This document shows, piece after piece, positions 13,548 to 26,200 of a stretch of DNA of 64,000 bases (position 1 is its first letter; every line of letters begins with the position of its first letter). The stretch spans positions 186,001-250,000 of the forward strand of contig VZTI01003255.1 of NCBI GenBank assembly GCA_013397865.1. Reading direction: 5' to 3'. Source of the DNA: Struthidea cinerea (lineage: Eukaryota > Chordata > Aves > Passeriformes > Corcoracidae). Made by a program: the position numbers and the translations under genes. A model generated the notes under the pieces. It saw only the letters and a list, made by a program, of their open reading frames with translations, was not told the DNA's origin and searched no databases.

Positions 13548-13912
13548 TGGTGAAGATGACCAGCCTGGCTGAACAGAGAAGTTTGTCTGGAACTCAGGAA
13601 AAAAAAGAGAATTTATGACATTAGGTAGAAGGCGCAGGAAATTCAGGAGTACTACAAGGATGTTGTGAGGTTATGAAGGAAGAAAATTAGAAGGGCCAAA
13701 GTTCAACTAGAACTTTTTCTGGATAGTGCCATGAAAGACAATAAAAATGTTTCTGTAACTACATCATCCATGAAAGAGGGTCTAAGGAGAATCTCCATCC
13801 TTTAGAGGATGTGGGAGGAAACACAGTGACAAAGGATGAGGAAGACTTTGAGGCACTTAATTCCTTCTTTACTTAAGGCTTTACATTAAGACCAGTTGTT
13901 CTCCAGGTACCC
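13548..13912 (+). mobile_element. CR1 LINE fragment, sense, internal part of ORF2
   Basis: The sequence follows the internal ORF2 region of avian CR1 closely. Markers are 'gaccagcctggctgaacag', 'ggttatgaaggaagaaaatt', 'gaagggccaaag', 'aaggagaatctccatcctt' and 'gtgacaaaggatgagga'. In CR1 this part lies between the endonuclease and reverse transcriptase domains. The reading frame is broken by stops and shifts, so it is a dead copy. It lacks the 5' part, the RT core and the 3' end. It stops where an oppositely oriented CR1 piece begins. Confidence 0.85.
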
Positions 13913-14195
13913 ATACGTTGTCCTGTCACTACACACCCTTGTAAAAACTCCCTCTCCAGCTTTCTTGTAGGCCTAATTTAGGTGTTGGAAGACTGCTGCT
14001 TGGTCTTTCTGGAGCCTTCTCCAAGCTGAAAAATCCCAGCTCTCTCAGCCTGTCTTCACAGGAGAGGTGCTCCAGCCCTCCAGTTGGTGGCCTCCTCTGA
14101 ACTTGCTCCAATATGTCCACAACACTCTTATGTTGGGGGCCTCAGAGCTGGACACAGTGCTCCAGGTGGAGGCTCATCAGAGTGAAGTACAGAGG
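13913..14195 (-). mobile_element. CR1 LINE fragment, antisense, ORF2 C-terminal region
   Basis: Read on the minus strand this is the last part of CR1 ORF2, after the reverse transcriptase core. A 63-codon open stretch (14120 down to 13929) contains EDRLRELGFFSLEKA, the hallmark of the CR1 ORF2 C-terminus. Downstream come the residues that in CR1 follow with 'GSFYKGV'. The copy ends at about 13913 before the CR1 3' UTR and terminal short repeats, so it is truncated at both ends. Its orientation is opposite to the CR1 piece immediately upstream. Confidence 0.88.
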
Positions 14196-14869
14196 AAAAA
14201 AAACAAAGATAAATTTATAACCTTACAACATTCTCTGTGTTACTTATTATATAAAGATGGAGCATCTGAAGGGCAGACACAATGTCCAAAAAAACTCTGA
14301 TAAGGGTCAAATTCAATAAATGGAATAATTACTCTCATTCACTAACAATTTCAAATAACTATTGTCCATTTTTCCCTGAATTTGTGTTTGTGTAAAGGAG
14401 GGTCAGACAAATAGTCTCTGAAAATTTCAAATTAAATAAATCACTATAATACCAACCCAGGAGGGAAGGTTACAGATGCTGAAGGAAGCTTAATCTGAAT
14501 CAATAACCAGAGAGAAGGATTCACTCATTTCTTTTTATACTTAAATGTAGCCTGCAGTTTCTCATATGGCCAGCAGAAACTGTAGGTGGCTGATAAGTAT
14601 CAGGAAATTCTCTCAGCTTGATCTGCTTCTCAGTGTTTTGCAAAAGCAAAAGGATATAAGCACTGAAAACAGTTTTGTGGTAATTCATTTGTGTGCCCTT
14701 TTCAAAGTTAATTAAACACAGAAACTTTCTATATCATCTATTAACTGGATTTTATTTATTTATTGTAGAAAATAACCACATCACATATCAAAATCAACAA
14801 ATGATAAGAAATAATTCTGTGTTCTATGTACTAAATCTGAAATGCACATTAATGGAACACCAGCAAGTT

Positions 14870-15200
14870 TGACAAAATGCCATGGCATAATTATTTCCTA
14901 ATTAGCTAGTGTAGTCAAACATGTAGGATTTACTGCTACTTACATGACTTTTCATTGTAGAACTCAAAAAAGGAAATGATAATGGCTTCATGCTGTAAAG
15001 ACAATTCTTTTTGGTTTTGGTTCGTCTGCTTAGATAGTTTCAAAATGACATTGTATGCTGAAGGACCTCATGTTTAGTGTCATTTTTTATTTCATTTTGA
15101 AATCTCTCTAGAGTATGAAATACAAAATGACAAAGACACTGAATTGAATAATAAGTGCATGTCACAATTGTGTGTTACTATGTGCTAGCCAAGATTCTAA
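14870..15200. promoter_or_regulatory. Candidate conserved non-coding element / enhancer
   Basis: The stretch is repeat-free, has mixed composition and contains homeodomain-type cores: TAATTA at 14888-14893 and the palindrome CTAATTAG at 14898-14905. Non-coding elements in vertebrate gene deserts often have this look. That is impression only; no alignment was possible here. Confidence 0.2.
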
Positions 15201-17279
15201 TGCCAAGTCTTTATTGTAAATCACATTGATCTATAATTACAAGGAACTGTTAAGCTTTTGTATTCACAGAGTCTTTGGAAATAAATCAATGCATCATACA
15301 GAATCAGTATCAAACATGTGCAACAGAAAAGTATTTCTGCCTAGAAATATTGTAAACTTAGATTACTCTGAATTTGTAATTATTAAATAAAAATCTGAAT
15401 TCAGATTTTTTTTAATTCAAAACTAAAAATGAGAAATTTTATTTCTTTTCCTTTAATAAAAGAAAATTTTTGTTTAAGTCTTTGTTCAAAGAAAAAATTT
15501 TCTGCAGCCTTTTTTACATTCTGAAAGGAATGATCTAATGAGCCATATTTTTCAGCTTGAGGAACAAAACCTACAATTTAAACTCAACCGATTCATACAG
15601 GTCAATCTGAAGATAAAAGGCTGGCATTTTGAAAAGTGTCTGTGTTCCCAAACTGAGAGCACACAAGTATGTTGAGAGAATAATATACTCAAATTGTATT
15701 GTGACTTTTTGATGGAGATCAGGAAAGCATTTTACCAACAAAGAGGTTTCAGATTTCTTCTGACATGGAAGGGAGGAACATTGGAAATGATTTTACCACA
15801 CTGCCATACCTTTACTTTCTGCAGTTCACAGCTCATATTTAGTAGCCCATTAGTTATGAAAAGTGAATTGTTGTATCCAAACAAACAAGGCAATGTAAAA
15901 ATAAACAGAGTAAAATTATGTGCATTGGAATTTTTTTTTAAATGGTAACATCCTGTCCTGAGATAAAGGGCCAAGAGATTCTTAATATCCCCAGCATGAC
16001 AAGAACTCTGGAGATCCTATATACCCTGTCATGTCCAACCAAACAGTAGAAGTAACCCCACACAGACACTTGTGGATTTTCTGATAAATACTGATATGAT
16101 CCTACTTTATTTAGCTTGATAAGGTCACATCACAATTTAATGCTTAAATACTTATCCAACTACAAAGGTAATGTAGACCAGACTCTATTATATGTTACAT
16201 GAAGACTGTAGGTGAGGAAATTCAACTGCTTGCACTCTGCCATCTAAATGTACCTTATCAAGCAACATTTAACTTAATGTAACTTAAAGCTGTGCTTTGA
16301 ATCAGAAAGCAGTACTATAAAACAGAATCTGGTGGGTTGAAGATCCAAAACTGATCATTTACATCTTTTTCATTGCATGTATATATGTATACATGTAGTG
16401 TCTGCTTCTTTCATTTTCCACTTCTCAAAATTTACATTTTCAGAAAACCACTGTTAAGATTCAGAGTACATGTTGTATACTACAGGGACCCTGTAAAACA
16501 ATGTATATTTTCAAAAAGAAGGGAAATTTCAATTAATAAGGTCACATATCTAGACAAAGATGAACACTTTTCTTCACCGTGGCACAGAAACATGGAGTCA
16601 GAAGGGGAGTGAAGAGCATGGAAACATTTACAGTGCCTTCTGTGATTTTTCAAGTTGGAAACACTCTCCTATTACAGAACTGACTCTTTTACAAGCATGT
16701 TTTCAACAAGACTAGTGTGACTCAGGTCAGGCATTCCTCACTCAGCAATAATAAAAACAGGTCAAGGAGAAGACTTAGAACACTCATACAGAAGAAATGT
16801 CATCACCCCCACCTCTGTCACTGAGTGATCCATAGGTCTGAGTTCAGTGACCAATTGCATATATCACAGTATAGAAGGATGCATTGCACTTATAAATGGT
16901 GTCCACAGACTTTGAAATCTTCTTCTGAAAGTTTAGCTGGTGTAAAGAGGGATTTCAGTTAGAAGATACAAACTGCCTACATATTCGATGGAGAAAGATA
17001 GCACCTACCTCTTCTACAATGCTTTTCATCAGCACATCTTAAAGTCCTTAAAGTTGGTTGGGTTTTATTTCTTCCACCATGTACTTATTTCTATATCCTT
17101 TTTCCAGGGGCTATACTCATAATCAAATCTGTGCATAAAGTTTCCTGCAATTTAGAATTTTGAAAATTAATAGATAATTTTAGGAATCCTTCTTCCAAAA
17201 GGCAGAAATTTGCCTCACCGGTGTGCAGGTGAATTAATTTTCTCACTACGCAGTCTCTAGCAATTGATATAGTACTTAC

Positions 17280-17364
17280 CTGTAGACTCATTGATTTACC
17301 ATTTTGTGTGCAATATTCCTTGCAAAACAGCTCAGTGGTTTTAAACCTTAGTATTCTTTATACA
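17280..17364 (-). other. Candidate 85-nt exon on the minus strand (splice motifs)
   Basis: On the minus strand the interval is preceded by GCATCTTTCAG, a plausible 3' splice site, and followed by CTACAG/GTAAGTAC, an excellent 5' splice site. No coding domain is visible, so if it is transcribed it may belong to a non-coding RNA or be a cryptic exon. No partner exon was identified. Confidence 0.13.
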
Positions 17365-19465
17365 CTGAAAGATGCACAGACTTTCCAACTGACAGTCCCA
17401 CTCATATATAAAGGAGTTAGACATTTGTCCACCAATAAATATTAGCTCCAAACAAAAACCAGATATGATGCCAAAGAAACACCAGCCCATTCACTAGGAA
17501 GCCTATGTGTTATAGGCCCTTAGAAGATAAATTTCCATAAGAGAGGCTTTGTGGATTGATTTCTAGAAGGGCAGACCAGAGTTTAATTATACAAACACAT
17601 TATTTGAAAGATCTTCAAGATGCAGCTATCTACAATTTAATCGTCTAGGCTAAGCTTGAGGCCAAGGATGTCTGCATAGACAATGTAGAAACAATTAAGG
17701 AGAGCTATCTCCATAGATTTTTGAATGGAGAAAAAAATCACTAAGAATGGAGGCAAAAGGAGCTGCAGATTGTTCTTTGGAGATGCTGCCTTCCCAGAAT
17801 GATTACAGAGATTAAAAGTCTATCATTTAGGTACCTATATTTAAGTAAAGTAAATCCCATCATCATTGTCTCAAAACTTTGAAATTTCTCCTCTAACACA
17901 TCCCCAAAATGTCCACTAAAAGTATCACTGTGTTGATAGCCTTTGAAGTCAGTATTCCACAGCACTGAACCTATCACTTTAATTATGAAACTGTACTCTT
18001 GAAAGGATATTGGTTTATTACAGTAAAACCCAGTGAGTTGGTGCTAACTTGTTTTGAATGCTCTAAATTTTCCACGGACTCAGAACTTTTAAAATCTTGT
18101 TTTTAAATACCTCTGAGGCAAACTGCAAAAGCCAGACTTCCTACTGTAGAGCTGGTCACTCCTTGGCATTCTAAACTCTGAAAACCGTAAATGATAGTTC
18201 TGCTATTGAATGTGTTTGCATTTTCCACAGCAGGATAATACATTTTCCTATTTATAAACTCAAAAAATTCTTCAGTACCTACCATAACCTGCCTACACAA
18301 GTGAAAGCTTATTTCTTTGTGCTCACCATGGTGTAGCTCATTTCTTGATGCACAGAGAAGGACATTGTAAATAACATTTTAACACCCACTTCCCAGTTCA
18401 TATCGAACAAACAGAATGTATGGCTAGCCCATTTAAAATACAAAAAGGTCAATAAATGCATAGGAACTGTTAGTCATGTCTTTAATCTGCCACACACAGC
18501 AACAAGAATCACCATTAAAGAGGTAAAAAAGCTGATGTAACAGGGCCTGCTTTAGCGTCACTAAGTGTAAAAAACTGGCCCTGCTGTTATTTCTCCTCCT
18601 TTCTATGCTTCCTGCTTTTACCTGCATTACAAAACCAGCACTGTGATCAACACACTGATTTTGACCAGAGAAGACTTGAGCTGAAGGCACACAAGATGCA
18701 AGCTGTGCCTTTCACTTAGTTCTGCTGTGAACACATATGATTTACTACAGAACATGTTTCACAGCACCAATCACAGGTAACTCTAGAAGAAAAAATTCTA
18801 AGTGAATTGGGAGAGGAAGTGAGAGGAAGGTTACAGGATCAGACAAAGCAACCACCTCCACTGCTTAGGATTTAAAAGAGAGAGGGGTAAAATGAAAGAA
18901 TTGTTTTGTGATGCTTGAGTATCAATTCCCATACTGAAGATAGCTTTAGTTTCAAGTAACATTTTAAACTTTTGCAGTAAGGTAAAAGAGGAAAACTACC
19001 AGTTGAATTCACATTCTAAATAGCTATTCTCCATGGACTTAAGCAATGGTAGTGTTTAAATGAAATTATGCTTCATATTTAGAAGCTGTGGTAATTACTG
19101 AAAGCTTAACTTGCATGCTGGCCTTGAGCTTAGTCCAGTTTTCAGGCCTCACTTTTTTTTTTTGCTGCTGACTTCTTGAAGGAATAACCCATGTTACTCA
19201 ATTCATGTTTATATTCCTCATGTCAACCAATTATCAGGGTAAGTTTTAGTCCCTTTCATTTCCCTTGAACTGAAGAAATAAAAGCTAAGGCAGTCCGCCC
19301 ATTGGTAAGCACTAAGAAAGAGAAACTTAAAACACACCTGGTCCAGGAACATTATAAATTAACTGCAAAAAGGCAGTTGTAAAAACTTAAAAGAAAAGTG
19401 AAATAAAATCATGGTATTATGTAAGCTTTTCTAACCCTGAGAGAACTGACTCCTTACAAAATAAT

Positions 19466-19846
19466 TTATTTTTTGATATCAAAGCACTTCAATCTCAACT
19501 TACTTTTAATAGATGGCTTTAGTGACTGTATTTGTGATGGCAGAAACCTTAGAGAACACACTGCACCAATGCTGTAGCTCATGAAGAAACAGACGCAGTG
19601 TAGTGTATCATGACAGGCTGAAATGGAATTCCAGCCGTGTGAAGGTAAATTTTCCAGCTGTGCTAGCACAGATTGGAATAACTCACTCATGACTGCTGCA
19701 GAAGAAAGTGTCAGTCTATATCTCAAACTGTAGCTATCAACCACTTTGTACCATCGCCTGCAGCAGAAAGGGAAAAATTCAAAAGTAACAACGTGAGATT
19801 GATGCATTCCTGGGAAGTAACTCGCAGTATTATAACATTTTTGCAA
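19466..19846 (-). other. Longest open frame of the unique sequence; probably chance
   Basis: The frame is 126 codons long, but its first codon is TTG. The first ATG is 13 codons further in, leaving about 113 codons. I recognise no domain, signal peptide or family. It contains scattered Cys, Ser and Phe without a repeating pattern, and no splice or promoter context supports it. I do not call it a gene; it is listed because nothing else nearby is longer. Confidence 0.08.
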
Positions 19847-22147
19847 TTTTTATTTTTCTATTAAAATATTTTTTGCTCTGAGTTTATGAACTTTCAGATA
19901 TTTTTTAAGTGGGTACACTGCTTATAGTCACAATGTTCTTTTTTCCTTTAGAGTGGCTGCTTTGTTACACATATTCAATGTGCTAGTGAAGATTGTCCTA
20001 CTATCATGAGTAATTAATAAAGTTAGTTATGTCCACACATAACTGTAAAATGGGAATAGAACTACAAGAAGAATATATACATGGGAGGATAATGCAGAAT
20101 GATTGCAGGAGGACCTGGGGTATCACAAAATGGACTCTTAAAAATATCGGTCACTAAATCAAAAATGTATTAGGTTTTCTTTGAAAAACAACAGCTGAAT
20201 TTTGAGCAAGTGAACTTGTAGAATCAACAACACTGTTTTTAACTAAGCACATTTTTTTCCTATTCAACAGTTCAGAAGTCACACTGAGTCTCTCAGATCT
20301 TATTTCTGTGATTAAAATTCATCAGACATCCAGCTCTTTGGCTTGTGCTTACAGGAAATGGGATTTCTAAATTGGTTTCCTATCTAAAGCAGGCTTGGAG
20401 TAGTTTGGACTTCAAGATCAGACAAATACAAGTCTTTGAACAGGGACATAGGAACCTAAAATGTGCAAAAATATCAACAGAAGATACATATTAACATCAC
20501 TGAGTTTAGATAATGCTTCTCTCTCCTTGCTTTATTCCTGGCCTCATAATATGTTACAATACACAGAATGTGAGACAAAACCTTCAAAAGGAAAATGCAG
20601 CATAAGAATAAACAAGACAACTGAAGATAGGAAGGATCAAGAATGCCAAAATTCTAATGGCAGTTGGTATATGGTCTCACTATCACTGATTTCAGACATA
20701 AAAAATCATCAGAAAAAGCAATCCTGTCTTAAAATGGTGAGAAAATTGTTGGAATATAGAAATGTTCTCATTAAAAATTTCTTTCTTTTTATATGACAAT
20801 TTAGTTTCTGTGCCCACAGAAGTGCAAGTATATCAGGGACAGTCTGTAATTATCATCTATACACTTGCTCAGTTGTATATTTATACCTGTAAATCAAAAC
20901 AGAACATTTTATTGAATGTGAAGGCAAAGGAAAACCTTCCTCTGCTCTTATGCAAGGAATACACAAAGTGCAGACATGACCCTCAGTGCTTCACAGCCAC
21001 TCACACTTCTCTCCTTATTACATACACATCCGGGTGTTTTACGTGACTCAGTGAAAACTTCCTGTACCTTGGTGGTTCATACCTTTCAGTTTGCCTGAAA
21101 TGAAAGGAAAATGCCTCTTCAGGTGATACCATGCCTTTTGTGCTCTCATTCTTTTTCCAGCACACATTTCACATACCACTAATCTCATAATTTCTGACTT
21201 TTGTCTGGTCTCTTAGTGACTTTCTGTAGGAGTTTAAATACTCTCAGAAAAACTGTGCAGCCACTCAAAAATATCACGCCTTCCTGAGCCAACCCAACCT
21301 TTCAAACACCTAGAAAAGGCCCTAGAACAAGTAACTACTAAACCTCTAAAAACTGGAGTCCATACCTATCTCCGCAACAGCATTTAAAGTCGTTGAACTG
21401 TGCCTGTTTAAACAACATTTATTTCAGTGAAAATCTTCATTAGCTGTTTGGCAAATTCACTCAACTTCTGCCAGCTGCGGGACTGGATAGAAAATGAACT
21501 CTAATTGGACTTTGGGGTAGCAAATTTGACACTCTACAGAAAAAGAACTATCTGAAAATTTGCAGCTGGGGTTTAGGTTTGTTTTGGTTTGCTTAATTTT
21601 GATACTTCTTTCACCACAGATGTCAAAATCTTACAAGGCTTTGAAACAGATGAAAATGATTTATTCCAGACCCAACCAGCTTTTCACCAGCTGTAGAAAA
21701 GTCAAACTGGGTGGAAGAGGAGATACTCATTTTAGTATTTCTCTATTTAAATTTGACTCAAGCATCCATGACAAATATTAGGCTCCATTCACAGACTATT
21801 TATAAAAAGCTGAAGGGAAATTAAACTGAACTGCTAGAAAGAAGGTTCATGCCTGCAGAACTCAAAGCAGTGATTTAAGAGTGATTTACAGCACCTGGTG
21901 ATGGCAAAAGTGAATAACCATGTCCTGTCTCACTCCTTTGTACTGCTATGCATTATCATGCCACATGAAAACAAACACTGCAGAGAAGGAAACGAAAACG
22001 AAAGCCTGGCCACAGGTTCAGTTACAGAGAATTGGTGCAACTGCTGTGCACCCAGGTTAAAGTAGCCTGGCCGTCTCGGAAGAGGAAACATTAGGAAACC
22101 TAATGTTCCCGATGAGATGCTGCAAACCCATCCCCTAAAGTGAAAAA

Positions 22148-22170
22148 CCCAACCAACCAACCAACCAACC
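22148..22170 (+). repeat. (AACC)n simple repeat
   Basis: About five to six AACC units, followed by an A/C-rich bridge that leads into the AACCA array at 22216. Confidence 0.85.
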
Positions 22171-22215
22171 AAAAAAACAAGCAAAACAAAAAACCTACCA
22201 AAAAACCCCAAACAA

Positions 22216-22275
22216 AACCAAACCAAACCAAACCAAACCAAACCAAACCAAACCAAACCAAACCAAACCAAACCA
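22216..22275 (+). repeat. (AACCA)12 pentanucleotide array
   Basis: Twelve perfect AACCA units, flanked by imperfect AAACC-like sequence. The minus strand reads (TGGTT)n. Because the unit is 5 bp and stop-free, it keeps several frames open on both strands, giving repeated Trp-Phe-Gly-Leu-Val on minus and Lys-Pro-Asn-Gln-Thr on plus. The long open frames at 21930-22427 are a by-product of this array. Confidence 0.95.
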
Positions 22276-22280
22276 AAACC

Positions 22281-22839
22281 CCTGAAAAGCAAAAACTCGT
22301 ATATGACCATACGAAAACTAGTAGGAAAATGAGCCGGATGTAAATACACATTCTTGCACACAAGACATGTAGAATTTGTACAACAACAACAAGGAAATAA
22401 AATATTTATAAGACTCCCAGATGCCATGGGTTTCTAGAGCTGAAACACACTTTTATATACTCCTGATAATCCTTGCTGCTCTCTTCCCTGCTTTCTAATG
22501 TTTCATCATGACCCTCCTGAAATGGCAGTAATGACACCAGAGTGGAAGATTCAGAATATATATTCAATATATATACTCGCTCTAATGTGTAATGCTGTGG
22601 CACAATAATGTTTTCCTGGTTTAATTTTTGGCTTTGGTTTATTTTGACAAAATTTATCACTCTTCGAGTGCATTTCAGAGGATTCCCACAGTGATGCCAA
22701 GATCTCTTACATGGAAATAACCCATTTGGAAAATAATGCCAAGTATACAGAGTAATCTGGAGATAATTTTTCTTTATCTGGCCTACTTTGTCCTATTTGG
22801 TCCTCCTCAGTAGAATATATTGACATAGTGTGGTGTGAG
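22281..22839. other. Non-coding unique sequence
   Basis: No gene. A short ATATAT-rich patch lies near 22556-22575. The sequence then runs into an old CR1 copy. Confidence 0.55.
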
Positions 22840-23261
22840 TGCAGCAAAGGACCACCAAGATGACTGAGACATTGCAGCACACAGCATATCTGGAGAGGCT
22901 GGGATAACTGGGCTCATTCAGTCTAAAAAAGAGAGGATGAAAAGAAGTCTGGTTACAATCTATGTCTGATGTGAAAACATTGAGAGAATGAAAACAGACT
23001 TTTCCTGAAGGTTCATGATGATGGGACAAAGGACTGTGGACACAAATCTACTGAAGGAAATTCCAGGCAAATGTTAGGAAAAACTTTTATATTATTGGAA
23101 TAGGTTCCCCAGAGAGCTTATATAATCTGCATCCTTGGACATATGTTCTAAACACAACACTGAGAAGAGTCATCTACCTGGTCCTTCTTTTAGCAGGTCA
23201 GTGGACTAAATGACTCTCATATATCCTTCCCAACCAAAATTGTTTTATGACTCTTTGATTC
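22840..23261 (+). mobile_element. Old CR1 LINE 3' end, sense
   Basis: The stretch follows the C-terminal ORF2 and 3' UTR of avian CR1 in order. Markers are 'accaccaagatgactgagac', 'ctggagaggctgggataact', 'ttaggaaaaacttttatatt', 'ggaataggttccccagagag', the tail motif 'atccttcccaaccaaaa' and a degenerate terminal repeat at 'tttatgactctttgattc'. It is far more diverged than the copy at 13.55 kb, with many frame breaks. It is 5'-truncated, as usual for CR1, but reaches the natural 3' end. Confidence 0.85.
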
Positions 23262-26200
23262 AGGTAAGGGTAATTCTCTGTTTAGCTGTTCTGCAATGTC
23301 AGGAAATATTTGTAGTTTTTCCTATGCATTTGACTGAAGGATGAATTTCAGTGAAATGGAGATAGAGTCACCTTCACAGCAATGTCCAATACAGAATTCT
23401 TACTGCATTCACTCTGCTAAAGGCAAAGTACAGGGAGAGGTAAAGAGAAGTATAGTTTGCATCTAATTAGTTGATTACAAGTATATTTTAATATATGAAA
23501 ATGATTTATTTATTTTGTTGTCTTTCTGGAACAAAATAATCTGTTCTGGATGCAGTATGCACTTCAACACATTCACAAGAAAAAATGGTTTTGTACATTT
23601 TGTTTATATTTTTCTAACCCAAACTAACATCATATTTTTTGCATTACGGCAGTCATTTTGCAATCATGTCGTAACTCCTCTGAACAGTTTTTCTCTCAAT
23701 GGCCCAGTCCTACCTTTTCACATGTGCCACAACAATGTTTATGTTGTTCTCCAATGAGCCAGATCAAGGAAGCTGAAGACAAATCAAGATGAAAACCCAA
23801 CAGTTTGCAGCCAAGTTATTTTCATGAACTGGATCACTGCATGGGAACACGAAGAAGGTTTTGGGAGAAAAAGTGAGACCCCTTCATGTCTTATTAAAGC
23901 AATGACAGAGGTGGTCCTGATGATGTAAACAATGAAGATACCATACATTAATAATGTCTTAGTAATAAAACTTAACTAATAACTGTCTTAACTAATACTT
24001 AGTCAGGAGAAAACTTTTTTCACTGCTGTATTGTATTTCTTGCTTCAGAGAGAGGAATAGCTGCAGTTATAACAATCCCTAAGCAACATGGTGGAGGAGG
24101 CTAATTTCTGATAAAGAATCTGACTTTTGTACACTGCTCACTTTCTCCTTTCCTCCTTTTTCTTTTCCTGATGTTTGAATCTTCTCCATGTATTTAGCTT
24201 GATTGCACAATCAGCATTCTGAAAAATCCCATTTTCTCTCTCTATTCCCTCTCATCTTTTTACTGTCCATAAATAGAGGCAAGCCAGGAAGGGGAGATAA
24301 GTATATATCTATAATTGTAACAGTATAAAAACAACCCTTGAAACATATTAATCACTGACTAATCTTCCATACTAATTTATCCCACTTGTCTGACAGCAGC
24401 TCTTTCCTCCTCTGATCTTTCCTATTCTGAGACCAAGACTTCATGATCATATTCCTGCCTAGCGGATGCAGCAAACTGGTATTATCATTTGACTACAGCT
24501 TCCTGTTTCCCGTTATATGACAACTGTCAACTTTCTGCACAGTCAGGAAAATATAAATTCTCATTTGGGAAAGGAAAAGAGAAGAGAAGATAATATTTTT
24601 CCTAAATGTGTTAACAATGTGAAAATGGAATTTTTTGCACTGTTATTATATATTTTGAGAAGCATGAGAAAGAGACAAAGGAGACATAAGTAAAGTAGGA
24701 TAGAAAAAGAGCAAGTCTTGAACATGAATATGCTCCCCTTTAATACAGCTAAGAACACAAAAGACCAAATCCTAGGACCCCTATGCCCAGTCTTCCTGCA
24801 ATGAAACTTTCAGCCAAATAAAATTTGGTGGAACTAAGGAAATCAGTACTTTATTGTAAATGAAGAAATGATTCGACATCAAAAAATAAGTTCTATCTGC
24901 CACTTATCCTGAACCTATATTAAGCAAATGAGTCAAGGTTTGTTACTAACAAGTGTTAATAATAGATGCAAGTACCTGGCGTAGCCAGCCCTTAGTTTCT
25001 AAGTTACCTTCCTCTTCCTTTACTTTGAAATCAGGGAAGCATTTCTCCTATATACTTTCTACTTGGTAGCTTCAGAAACAAAAGAAAAGATTGTGTGACC
25101 CACTGTTCTCTACAATGGCCTATAAGTCAAATGGATTTGACCCTTCTCCACTTCTTTTTGGTTTGTTGTTCATTCATCTTGGTTGTCAGGGCTCTGTATT
25201 TCTTGGTGATGATGTGAAACGTGAAAATGCATCCTCTTCTATGGCTACTTTTTATTTTTTAAAGGATAAAAATAGATTGAATCTCCAGACTCTTCCAGAA
25301 GAAAAGAAATAGAAAGGAACAAAATGATATGCTGAGCTTTATCAACAGGATATACCTTTCCCATTGCCTTCCTCCAAAAACGCCTAGAAAAATAGTGAAA
25401 AAATAATTTAACAAAAAATTAATGTGTTCCATTTTCTAGTATTGTGCACTGATTCCGTTTTTTTTACTTCAGGTTATTAAAATGTTAAAGGAAAATATAT
25501 TACTATACCATATGTATTTTAAAGTAAACCCTTGCCTTTGGTCATTTTGGGTACTACCTTTCCATATTGACTTTTTCAATAATAAATTTGTTCTACTGTA
25601 TTATTTCCCTCTTAAAAGTAGTTCATTGAACAGTTTCAGCTCCACTCCAGTAACTCAGGATTGGTTTGCATTGGCGTCGGTTTGCATATTTTTCTGATGA
25701 GGAGAGATACGAAATTATGATTTCTCAGTGCTTCCTGTCTGGAGGCACAAGTCTGACTTGTTACTTCTGAAAAAGTGTTTAACAAAATACAGCATGTGAT
25801 GTGTTAAATACAGCATGTGATGTGTTAAATATACTTCAGTATGCATTCAAAAAAATAGTTGGCAGACGCTGAAATTTCGTTCAGAAGAGTAGCATGAATT
25901 TTTTACTCAAAAAGAAAAATATCTTGGTAGTCAGCTGTACAGAGTTAATAGACCAAATTATAGCCTCATTTAAGCTATTATAAATCCATAGCCACTGCTA
26001 GTGAATTTAAATTTAGACTAAGCTTAATGACAGGAAAATTTGGGTAATACAGCAAGGGGAGATGCAGTTCACATGCTAATCAACAGAGCAGGGAGATTTT
26101 GATGACAACTGGTTACATGAAAAAGATGACATCTATAAAGGACTGGAACTGGGGCAGGACAGGCTACCAGCTCAAGATCCAAGGCATGTGTGCATATGCA

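Larger units (their letters stand above)
14196..22147. other. Non-coding unique sequence
   Basis: About 8 kb without a supported gene or recognisable repeat family. Within it I flag a conserved-element-like stretch (14870-15200), a splice-bounded interval on the minus strand (17280-17364), and the longest open frame of the unique sequence (19466-19846, minus). Otherwise I see only chance open frames below 115 codons. Confidence 0.5.

Noticed and set aside
13548..14195. A single CR1 insertion with a 5' inversion (twin priming)
   Set aside because: The order and orientation of the pieces are the reverse of what that mechanism gives, and the true CR1 3' end is missing.
21930..22427. Minus-strand 165-codon frame with repeated Trp-Phe-Gly-Leu-Val, and overlapping frames on both strands
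   Set aside because: It is the translation of the AACCA pentanucleotide array and its flanks. The repeat keeps several frames open at once.
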